From JAVBQL01 sp031549085 (GTDB lineage Bacteria; Spirochaetota; GWE2-31-10; MWDO01), in contig JAVBQL010000019.1 of NCBI GenBank assembly GCA_031549085.1, positions 17,252 to 81,251 of the forward strand: a stretch of DNA of 64,000 nt. Reading direction: 5' to 3'. The position numbers and the translations under genes were made by a program. The notes beneath the pieces were generated by a model that saw only the letters and a list, made by a program, of their open reading frames with translations, had not been told where the DNA came from and did no database searches. Shown here one piece after another: positions 50,049 through 57,823 of the stretch. Position 1 is the stretch's first letter. Every line of letters starts with the position of its first letter.

Positions 50049-51707
50049 CTACTTGTGAGTCATTATTGCAACACCATCCCAATCCTTATCAGGTGGATTC
50101 TCTCTATATGCTCTTATATCCAAAATATATTTTTCAGAGAGATAATCTTTTCCATCAAGAAGCTCTAGTGACTTAATGAATAGCTTTTCTGCCTCATCCC
50201 ATGCTCTATCCAAAAAGAGCTGCATACCCTTATTATATACAGACCATGCATCCTTCTGTTTGTTGGTTAGAAATCTTGCTGGCTCAAATATTTTTACTGG
50301 CTGAAATTTTCCCTTAACACGAACCCTATCAATCTCTCTCATATAAAAATAGTCTTTGGTCGCATAGCAGGCATCTTCAGATATTATAAGCCCTGTCTTA
50401 TACTCTTTTGTTAAACCCTCAAGACGGCTTGCAAGATTTACGGCGTCTCCAATAACGGTATAGTCCATCTTTTGTGTCGTTCCAATATTACCCAGTGTTA
50501 CCAAACCATAGTTTATACCAATACCAATAAAGAACTCTTTTAGTCCAAGCCTTCTCTGCTCTGCATTAAAAACATCCAAATTCTCAAGCATCTCAAGCCC
50601 TGATAGAACCGCCTGCTGAACATCATCGCCATAGACTTTTGGTGCACCAAAGATAGCCATTATGGCGTCACCTATATATTTGTCAATAATACCTCGTCGC
50701 TTATATATAATATCTACCATTATTGAGAAATATCTGTTTAAAGAGTTTACAAGAACATCAGGTGCCATAGTCTCCGATATTGTTGTAAAGCTTCTGATAT
50801 CAGAAAAGAGGACAGAGACTTTTGAGTTTTTACCAACAAGAGCCTTATCAGGATTTGAAACAATCTCATCAACAACATCTTGAGGAACATATTTTTGAAA
50901 CATCGTTTTTATCTGCTCCTCCTTCTTTTGAGAGAGGACAGCCCTATATGCATAGCTCTTTATCTCATTATATGCCCCATCAAGCTCCAACAACATATTA
51001 TTAAAGGAGATTGAGAGCTCACCAAGCTCATCCATATGCCTAACTGGAACCTTAAGGGTAAGATCATTGGTCTCCGAAACCTTACGCATAGTATTTACTA
51101 TCACCTTTAGAGGTGATAAGAGATAGTTTATAAAAAGATAGATTAGAATTGATGAGAGAATCACACTTACAATTAGAACAATAATGGAATTTGTCAAAAT
51201 CATATTTGTATCTTTATAGAACATCTTTGCAAAAACTGATATTACAAAGTAGTAGTCCCACTCCGGAAAGTAGGTGTATGCCCCAACCCTATCTGTTCCC
51301 TCTATAGTATAGTCAACCCATCCTGTCTCTTTCTCTATCAATGTATTTAGAAAGGTTATACGCTTATCTTTTGGCAAAAAAGAGTCTGTTGAGAGCTGAA
51401 CAATTCCCTCTTTATCAACAGCGACAAAAAACTCAGCACCACTTGCAATACTCCTTGCATAGTCAATAACTATATTTTTTACCTCTTCAATAAACTCTGG
51501 ATTATCAGCAAACTCTGTCTTTGAGAGGTTGGTCATCTCTGTATTGGCCTTCTCTTTTACCTCATTAACTTTATAGCTTAGAAATTCTACAGCTATCTTT
51601 GTAATGCCGCTTCTTGAGAAACCAATAGAGAGCGACGTTAATAAAATCATCGTAAAAAGAAAAAGTGAAATAACAACAATCAGAATCTTATATCTTACAC
51701 TAACCAA
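50049..51707 (-). CDS. class III adenylate/guanylate cyclase with Cache-like sensor and HAMP
   Basis: 552 residues. Membrane helix 1 (about 5-27), an extracytoplasmic sensor of about 130 residues, membrane helix 2 (about 175-197), a HAMP linker (LLSPLKVIVNTMRKVSETND) and the cyclase domain: VLFSDIRSFTTISE (first metal Asp), YIGDAIMAIFGAP (second metal Asp), GIGINYGLVTLGNIG and DYTVIGDAVNLASRLEGLT. It makes cAMP or cGMP in response to an external signal. A C-terminal 60-residue tail has a TPR-like pattern. Start TTG 51707 has GGGAG six bases upstream; the in-frame TTG 51731 has none. Confidence 0.9.
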   Translation of the reverse strand: MVSVRYKILIVVISLFLFTMILLTSLSIGFSRSGITKIAVEFLSYKVNEVKEKANTEMTNLSKTEFADNPEFIEEVKNIVIDYARSIASGAEFFVAVDKEGIVQLSTDSFLPKDKRITFLNTLIEKETGWVDYTIEGTDRVGAYTYFPEWDYYFVISVFAKMFYKDTNMILTNSIIVLIVSVILSSILIYLFINYLLSPLKVIVNTMRKVSETNDLTLKVPVRHMDELGELSISFNNMLLELDGAYNEIKSYAYRAVLSQKKEEQIKTMFQKYVPQDVVDEIVSNPDKALVGKNSKVSVLFSDIRSFTTISETMAPDVLVNSLNRYFSIMVDIIYKRRGIIDKYIGDAIMAIFGAPKVYGDDVQQAVLSGLEMLENLDVFNAEQRRLGLKEFFIGIGINYGLVTLGNIGTTQKMDYTVIGDAVNLASRLEGLTKEYKTGLIISEDACYATKDYFYMREIDRVRVKGKFQPVKIFEPARFLTNKQKDAWSVYNKGMQLFLDRAWDEAEKLFIKSLELLDGKDYLSEKYILDIRAYRENPPDKDWDGVAIMTHK

Positions 51708-51886
51708 AATAATCTCCCAAAAAGCCAACAATCTTTTTCAAAGTATAACATAAAGAGTAACTTATAGTCAAAATATATTTTTTTTAAATGAGAGAAATAT
51801 TATAGTAATGAATAAAGAATATTTCTTAAGACATTGAGAGCCTTACGTTTTTTTGTAAAGCTCTCAAAGACAAAATTTAGATAGCT

Positions 51887-52108
51887 CTATTTTGTTTCAT
51901 TTTCACTCATAACCAATAAAATAATAAATCCTATTATAGGTGAACATAATAGACCTAATGCCAAAAACAATCCATATGAACGTCCCCTCTTTTGGGCGGC
52001 TGAAGCAAGAACAAAAGAGAGTATAATCCACCCAATAATAACAACAAGATAGCCAACTATACTTCCAATTAAAGCATTTTCATACATTTCATACATATCA
52101 TAAGACAT
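51887..52108 (-). CDS. small membrane protein
   Basis: 73 residues with two hydrophobic segments (GSIVGYLVVIIGWIILSFVL and LALGLLCSPIIGFIILLVM) joined by the basic loop AAQKRGRSYG. It is the kind of short protein often found next to transport or secretion genes; no family assigned. It is nine bases downstream of the secreted protein gene and probably co-transcribed. Confidence 0.6.
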   Translation of the reverse strand: MSYDMYEMYENALIGSIVGYLVVIIGWIILSFVLASAAQKRGRSYGLFLALGLLCSPIIGFIILLVMSENETK

Positions 52109-52117
52109 AAAAACTCC

Positions 52118-52447
52118 TTATCTAAAATATTTACTCAAACGTTGAATTCTTGGTAAAGCATCTTGCATAATAGCAAAGGCATTAGCAAGTCTTCGTTCCT
52201 GTTCTTCTGTTGGATATCCACTCATAGATTCAAGTCTTTGAACCAACCCTATTTGTATATCTAACAATTGATTAAAATAATTTATTGAACCGCTTTGTGG
52301 GCTCTTTTCAACCTGCTTTGCATATTGCTCCATTACTTTAGCATGCTGAACACAATCATTCGTAAATTTCTCCCATTTTGATTGAGCAAAAATACCAAAC
52401 GTTGCAAACAAAAGCATAAAACTTAAAAGTACTACTCTTTTTCTCAT
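52118..52447 (-). CDS. small secreted helical protein
   Basis: 109 residues. A signal peptide (MRKRVVLLSFMLLFATFGIFA) is cleaved probably after IFA. The mature part is wholly helical (QHAKVMEQYAKQVEKS, IQIGLVQRLESMSG, EEQERRLANAFAIMQ). No family. A GGAG site lies before ATG 52447. Its 5' leader region on this strand includes the folded element at 52661-52782. Confidence 0.6.
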   Translation of the reverse strand: MRKRVVLLSFMLLFATFGIFAQSKWEKFTNDCVQHAKVMEQYAKQVEKSPQSGSINYFNQLLDIQIGLVQRLESMSGYPTEEQERRLANAFAIMQDALPRIQRLSKYFR

Positions 52448-53273
52448 CTTTAATCTCCTTAAAAATAATATTTTATAATCTCTCTCTTTCTATAACTCCT
52501 CATACAAAGAGCCAAAAGAGAGAGTTTTTTTCTTTTTTCATATAGATTTTGAAAAACTAAACGGTCTAAAGCTTTGACCGATATCATATTTGAAAACAAA
52601 TATTTTTTATGAGGGAGTATAAAAATAGAAAGATTTATAATGCAGAAATGATGTTATTTCGTGAACAAGCCTACATCTTTTGCAAAGGTAGTACACCAAC
52701 CTACTCTCGCACAAACCTTAGTATAATTCAAAGAGTAGACCAGTCCTTACAATCAATGTAGGCTTAGTCACAAGGTTTGTGCATATAGAAAAAATAGGAT
52801 GATCTTTTTAATTTTAAGGGGTACTACTCCCTCTCTATCTAAATCACCTTATAAAAATGTATATAATCAATTATTTAATAAGTAATCTTTAACTATTCCT
52901 CCAAATTTTAAGTTGATTATATTGTACATGATATAACAAAAAAAATCAATAACTAGATAAAAAATAACTTAATACCAAAATATATTGTTTTTAAAAATTA
53001 GAACGAATATAATATTGAAAATAGAGCTCTTTATATTAAGTAAATAAATCTAATCTATTTAATGATTTATTAAAATAAATTAAACAAATAATAAAAAAAT
53101 ATTTTTTTTATTATTTTAAAAAAAATATTATTGATTAGTCATTTTATATGATATTATTTAGATCATAGATACTATTTATTACAAATAAGTGTTAAATAAT
53201 ATATTTTATTTAAATATAAATAACTTTGTATTTGTTTGTCTATTATACACATCAATATTAAGGAAAAAAGAAT
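52448..53273. other. long AT-rich intergenic region upstream of cas6
   Basis: 826 bases between divergent genes. It holds a candidate structured RNA or switch (52661-52782), and from about 52900 to 53270 a stretch with very few G or C that should carry the cas promoter. A faint remnant of the conserved-core repeat (TTAAGTTGATTATATTG ... GATATAACA) is at about 52908-52950. No gene seen. Confidence 0.6.
52661..52782. ncRNA. candidate pseudoknotted RNA or switch element
   Basis: Three interleaved perfect pairings: A = GTGA/TCAC plus AAGCCTACAT (52667-52676) with ATGTAGGCTT (52756-52765); B = GCACAAACCTT (52709-52719) with AAGGTTTGTGC (52772-52782); C = CTACTCT (52701-52707) with AGAGTAG (52732-52738). 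A and B cross, so they form a pseudoknot or two alternative states. Strand and function unknown. Confidence 0.45.
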
Positions 53274-54038
53274 TTGAGATTAAAAATAGAACTTATGGCT
53301 CATAAAGAATCAAAAATAGTTTTGCCAACAGGCTTCAATTCATACATACAAGCATTTATATATAATAATCTTCCAAAAGATGATGCCTCATGGCTCCATG
53401 AGAGGGGCTTTAAATTTGAAAAGAGAAATTTTAAACTATTCACTTTCTCAAGTTTTTTAGAAAAGGGACTATTTGACAAAAGATATAGACAATTTATTTT
53501 TCCACAAAGAGTCTCATTCTATATCTCATCTCCCGTTGAGTGGATACTTGAGGAGATGGCAAAGGCTATCCTTGTAAATAGCAAACTTTTTATAGGAAAT
53601 AATGATCTAATTGTCTCATCTGTGGGCATATGTCCATCAGTAAAAATAGAGACAAATAGAGTTGATATTAGGGCAATAACACCAATCGAGGTGCACTCCA
53701 CACTGAAAACACATGATAACAGAAACAGAACCTACTACTACTCCCCCTTTGAGAGAGAATTTTCAGAGATGATAGAGAAAAATCTAAAAAAAAGGTGGTG
53801 CTCTCTCTTTCAAAATGAGTGTTCACATAGTTTGATGATACAACCACTCTTCAAAAATAAAAATTATGAGAAAATTATATTTTTTGGAAATGATAATAAC
53901 AGAATAATTATAAAGGGGTGGGTTGGACCATACACATTAGAGAGCAATAATGTCGATTTTTTAAAATTTGCATATGATGCCGGGCTTGGAAGCAAAAACT
54001 CTCAAGGGTGCGGAATGTTTGATATTATCCAACAATAG
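53274..54038 (+). CDS. cas6: CRISPR pre-crRNA endoribonuclease Cas6
   Basis: 254 residues. Double ferredoxin-like protein; the Gly-rich loop near the C-terminus reads LGSKNSQGCGMF (consensus G-x-G-x3-x-GxGxx). It cuts the array transcript at the base of the repeat hairpin, leaving the 8-base ATTGAAAC handle. TTG start at 53274 with AAGG upstream; no ATG in frame before residue 8. First gene of the eight-gene cas cluster. Confidence 0.9.
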   Translation: MRLKIELMAHKESKIVLPTGFNSYIQAFIYNNLPKDDASWLHERGFKFEKRNFKLFTFSSFLEKGLFDKRYRQFIFPQRVSFYISSPVEWILEEMAKAILVNSKLFIGNNDLIVSSVGICPSVKIETNRVDIRAITPIEVHSTLKTHDNRNRTYYYSPFEREFSEMIEKNLKKRWCSLFQNECSHSLMIQPLFKNKNYEKIIFFGNDNNRIIIKGWVGPYTLESNNVDFLKFAYDAGLGSKNSQGCGMFDIIQQ

Positions 54039-54064
54039 ATAATCTTTAAGGAGGTTTTTTTCAG

Positions 54065-56053
54065 ATGTTAAAGGAGATGATTGATTTTTCCAATGCTTTG
54101 GAAGAGGCTGGAATATATACAGAAATAATAGAAAAAAAAATAAACAAAATAGATAAACCAATAATGGTCATACCAGTTAAAGATGATCTAAGCGATCTTG
54201 ATAGAGACAATATCTACTTTATTCTTGATAATGAGGGTTATGAAAAAAGAGAGAATAAATTTGTATATAAAGATAAAAAAAAGCCTACCAAAGAGAATGA
54301 AAAATATAGAGAGGTGGAGATTAATAACCTTCCAATAACCGTAAAGACATTTGATGAAGAGGAGAAAGAGAGCAAAGAGTGGTCAAAGATAGTTAGAAAT
54401 CTAAACTACTATAATTTGGGAAGAGCAGACACAAAGGGGCTTAAATGTATTTTTAACAACAGCGGAACTCTCTCATTCAGCATATTTCTATTTCTCTTCT
54501 ATGGGAAACTAACTAGAGACAAAATCAAATATACATATATAAAGAAATATATTGATAAGAAAAAAGATGATAAAAAGTATAACGAGACCTACAACGACAA
54601 AGAGAATATAGAGAGTGCTCTCTTTTTTGATAAAAAAGATAAAGAGGACGAAAATAAAATCACAGATGTTCTATTGAAATTTGGTAGTGACGATTTTCTT
54701 GATCTCTTTTTTAAGAGAGTAGATGATTTCAAAAAATATTTTGGCATTGATGAGTTCTTTGTAATAATTAGATTGCCTGATAGGCTCCTTCAATATGGCA
54801 ACGGAAAACAGGATCATAATAAAAATATATATGGATATTTTTATGAAGAGTATTGGAAGAAAAAATCTTTTAACTCTGAAGACAAATCTACATCAAAATC
54901 AAAAGAGAAATTCATTTGCGGAACATGTAACAGAGAGAGTGATTTTATAGATCTTCCGGGCAATTTTAATACCCTAAATAGTAAAAAGGCCTTTCTGCAG
55001 CACCATGGAAGAAGAGAGAAAATACCAATAAAAATATGTAGGGAGTGCGCCTTCTCTATACAAAAATTTGATAAGCTCTTCCTTACAAAACTTAATATCA
55101 GAATTTTTCCCCTATTTATAGACACAAATAGGGAGAACAAGCCAAAAGATGAGCAGATAAATATCATAAAAAATGATCTATCAAAAATAGAATTTAAAGA
55201 TACACTAGATGAGATAGGCAGAAAGACATACTATTCCAATACCGATTTCTATTTGGTTATTAGGGGAGATGGAATACTCTTTTTTGACTATATAACTGGC
55301 TTTAAATACCATATAAATGGGGTCTTATATAGCAAAGTTGAGGCGCTCTTCTCCTCATTTTTCAATAATAGTGGTAGTGTTAGGGGTGGTTATAGCCATC
55401 TCTATAAAAACTATTTTTCTGCTGTTGATACAAAAGATAGCACCCTAAACTATCTTATACACAAATATAGAGATCAGATATTTGATTACTTCTACCGTGC
55501 CAAATATAACAGCCTAAACATAAAGACAGTAGAAAACATGTTCTTTGAGCTTATCATGTGGAGCTTTAATCTGCTTCATTCAGATGAGATAACAAAAAGT
55601 ATAATTATAGAGAAGATGGATAACTATAAAGAGTTAAATAAAATTTTTGGAGGTGATTTTATGGCTAAGTTGAATAGTGTAGGAGAAATGGATAATATTG
55701 ATGATAGCGACTCCTTTTTCTACTTTTTGGGACAGCTGGTATACTATCTATTATACCAGTCTGAAGCGGGAGAGAAGACCCACTCAATGGTAATCCCTTT
55801 TCTGCAGGCGGGAGCTACCAATGTAATAATGTATCAAAAACTTTTGCCGCTTTTTGAGAGATATGGCTACAAGATAGCAATGCATATGGAAAAAAATAAA
55901 TTTAATTCCATATTTAGTAAAGTAGAGAAATATTATCATGATAAAAAAGATGAATTAAAATTTACTCAAGATAACAAATTAATTTTTTTGGCTGGCTATC
56001 TTGATGATAATATGTTTTTTCCAAAACCAAAAACTAAAGAGGAGGATAAATAG
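54065..56053 (+). CDS. cas8b: type I-B Cascade large subunit Cas8b (Csh1/TM1802-type)
   Basis: 662 residues. Large, poorly conserved protein with one recognisable zinc finger of two CxxC pairs: ICGTCNRES (about residue 285) and KICRECAFSIQKFDKLF (about 327). Charged helical regions (KKKDDKKYNETYNDKEN) fill the N-terminal half. Position between cas6 and cas7 fixes it as Cas8b, which recognises the PAM and completes Cascade. ATG 54065 is preceded by TAAGGAGG. Confidence 0.88.
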   Translation: MLKEMIDFSNALEEAGIYTEIIEKKINKIDKPIMVIPVKDDLSDLDRDNIYFILDNEGYEKRENKFVYKDKKKPTKENEKYREVEINNLPITVKTFDEEEKESKEWSKIVRNLNYYNLGRADTKGLKCIFNNSGTLSFSIFLFLFYGKLTRDKIKYTYIKKYIDKKKDDKKYNETYNDKENIESALFFDKKDKEDENKITDVLLKFGSDDFLDLFFKRVDDFKKYFGIDEFFVIIRLPDRLLQYGNGKQDHNKNIYGYFYEEYWKKKSFNSEDKSTSKSKEKFICGTCNRESDFIDLPGNFNTLNSKKAFLQHHGRREKIPIKICRECAFSIQKFDKLFLTKLNIRIFPLFIDTNRENKPKDEQINIIKNDLSKIEFKDTLDEIGRKTYYSNTDFYLVIRGDGILFFDYITGFKYHINGVLYSKVEALFSSFFNNSGSVRGGYSHLYKNYFSAVDTKDSTLNYLIHKYRDQIFDYFYRAKYNSLNIKTVENMFFELIMWSFNLLHSDEITKSIIIEKMDNYKELNKIFGGDFMAKLNSVGEMDNIDDSDSFFYFLGQLVYYLLYQSEAGEKTHSMVIPFLQAGATNVIMYQKLLPLFERYGYKIAMHMEKNKFNSIFSKVEKYYHDKKDELKFTQDNKLIFLAGYLDDNMFFPKPKTKEEDK

Positions 56054-56056
56054 TAT

Positions 56057-57025
56057 ATGGCTAAATTTAACAAAAGATGTTATGGGGTTGTTATTATCAA
56101 AAGTGAAAACAGCAAGTGGAATGCAGATTTTTCGGGAACGCCACGGATGCTGCCTGATGATAATGGCACAATATACGCAACAGATAAGGCGCTAAAGTTC
56201 GCAATGCGTAAATATTGGAGCGATATTGGACAAAATGTCTTTGTATGGAAGACATTTAAAAAAGATAAAGATGGAAATAGTCTAATTAATACAAGAGAAA
56301 ATAGGTATAATGATCTAAAAAAGAAGTTAGATACAAACAATACGATTGAGCTTCTATCAAAATGTATAGACACAAAGCTCTTTGGAATCACTTTGACACT
56401 AAAAAAAGAGAAAAAAGATAAAAAAGATGATGGGGAGAAAGATAACAAAGATAAAGAGAAAGATAGTGATAATAGTGATGCATCTGCTTTGTCACTAACA
56501 GGGCCTGCTCAAATAAGCTATGGCATAGATAGATTCAATCTGAATAGGGTCTACTCAAATTCAATTACCTCTCCTTTTCCTTCAAGCGAAAAAGAGAAAC
56601 AGGGCTCTATTGGAAACGAGGTAAAAAACCTTAAATCATACTATGTGTATGATTTTGTTATTAATCCAAAAAATTCTACTGACCACTATGATGAGATTGC
56701 AAAACCTATGGAGCTTGATGATGGTGACATATCACTATTCAAAGAGGCAATAAATAGAGCTGCAACAAACTTGAATACTGGAAGCAAAATGGGCAGTGAA
56801 AATCTGCTAACCCTCTTTGTTACATTAAAAGAGGGATCAAAAACACAGATAAGAGCACTAAAAAATCTAATAATAATTGATAATAGCGAATCAGTAGATT
56901 TTAAAGATGTGAAAGATCTGCTCTCAAAATATCCTGATATAGAGTCAATAGAGCTCTTTAAATCAGACCCAAATTGTAATCCACTTAATATTGGAAGCAA
57001 TTGGAGTGTTAAAGATGTAATCTAA
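56057..57025 (+). CDS. cas7: type I-B Cascade backbone Cas7 (Csh2)
   Basis: 322 residues. RRM-like Cas7: KRCYGVVIIKSENSKWNADF at the N-terminus, RMLPDDNGTIYATDKALKFA, LFGITLTLKKE, and the conserved LTGPAQISYGIDRFNLNRVY. Multiple copies coat the crRNA. Between LFGITLTL and LTGPAQ is a highly charged low-complexity insert of about 30 residues (KKEKKDKKDDGEKDNKDKEK), longer than usual at this place. Starts three bases after cas8b. Confidence 0.92.
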   Translation: MAKFNKRCYGVVIIKSENSKWNADFSGTPRMLPDDNGTIYATDKALKFAMRKYWSDIGQNVFVWKTFKKDKDGNSLINTRENRYNDLKKKLDTNNTIELLSKCIDTKLFGITLTLKKEKKDKKDDGEKDNKDKEKDSDNSDASALSLTGPAQISYGIDRFNLNRVYSNSITSPFPSSEKEKQGSIGNEVKNLKSYYVYDFVINPKNSTDHYDEIAKPMELDDGDISLFKEAINRAATNLNTGSKMGSENLLTLFVTLKEGSKTQIRALKNLIIIDNSESVDFKDVKDLLSKYPDIESIELFKSDPNCNPLNIGSNWSVKDVI

Positions 57026-57043
57026 TGATTTTAAGGAAGAAAA

Positions 57044-57823
57044 ATGAGGGCATTTTCATTTGATTTAATTGGGGAGCTGGCACTGTTCAAAAAGAATGAT
57101 GCCAACGATATTGTATTAATAAGCTATAACTTTATTCATAAGCCGGCTCTTTTGGGCATATTGGGGGCGATTGTAGGGCTAAGCGGATATGGAAACAATC
57201 GAAAAGAGGACTCCTTTGCACTATATTATGAGAAATTAAAAAATCTAAAGATAGCGATAGTCCCCTACTACAACAAACCGCTTAAGAAGGCTATAGTTGA
57301 CTTTAATAATGCAAGCGGCTTGGCCTCTGATGAAAAGGGAGCATGGCAGATAAGAGAGCAGATACTTGTAGGCGAACCCTTGATAAAGTATGAGGTTATC
57401 ATATTAGAGGATGGCGATGGAGAGGAAAAAGAGTATATAGATAAATTAAAAGATAAGATCTCCTCAAAGAGCTCTGAGTTTCCCCTCTACTTTGGCAAAA
57501 ATGAATTTTTTGCATGGTTTGAGAACTACAGAGAGTATGAGGCAAAAAAGAGAGAGGAGAGATCTGAAGAGCTTATATTAGATAGCCTAATAAAGATCGA
57601 TGACTTTGAGGAGTCAAAGAGAGATGAGATCGATTGGTTTCAGATAGCCCCCTACTATGCAATTTATGAACACCTTCCATATGATTTTGATGAGAGCGGT
57701 CTATATAAAAAAGCTACATTTGTCTTTAGCAATAAGAAATTTAAGAGAAAGCCAGCAGGCAATATAGAACTTTATTCTATTAATAATGAAAATAGTGGAG
57801 AAAAAAATGTTCAATTTTTCTAA
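57044..57823 (+). CDS. cas5: type I-B Cascade subunit Cas5
   Basis: 259 residues. Starts MRAFSFDLIGELALFKKNDA and has the Cas5 nucleotide-recognition segment SYNFIHKPALLGILGAIVGL with GYGNNRKEDSFALYYEKLKN. It caps the 5' handle of the crRNA. AAGGAAGAAAA precedes ATG 57044. It overlaps cas3 by 17 bases. Confidence 0.88.
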   Translation: MRAFSFDLIGELALFKKNDANDIVLISYNFIHKPALLGILGAIVGLSGYGNNRKEDSFALYYEKLKNLKIAIVPYYNKPLKKAIVDFNNASGLASDEKGAWQIREQILVGEPLIKYEVIILEDGDGEEKEYIDKLKDKISSKSSEFPLYFGKNEFFAWFENYREYEAKKREERSEELILDSLIKIDDFEESKRDEIDWFQIAPYYAIYEHLPYDFDESGLYKKATFVFSNKKFKRKPAGNIELYSINNENSGEKNVQFF

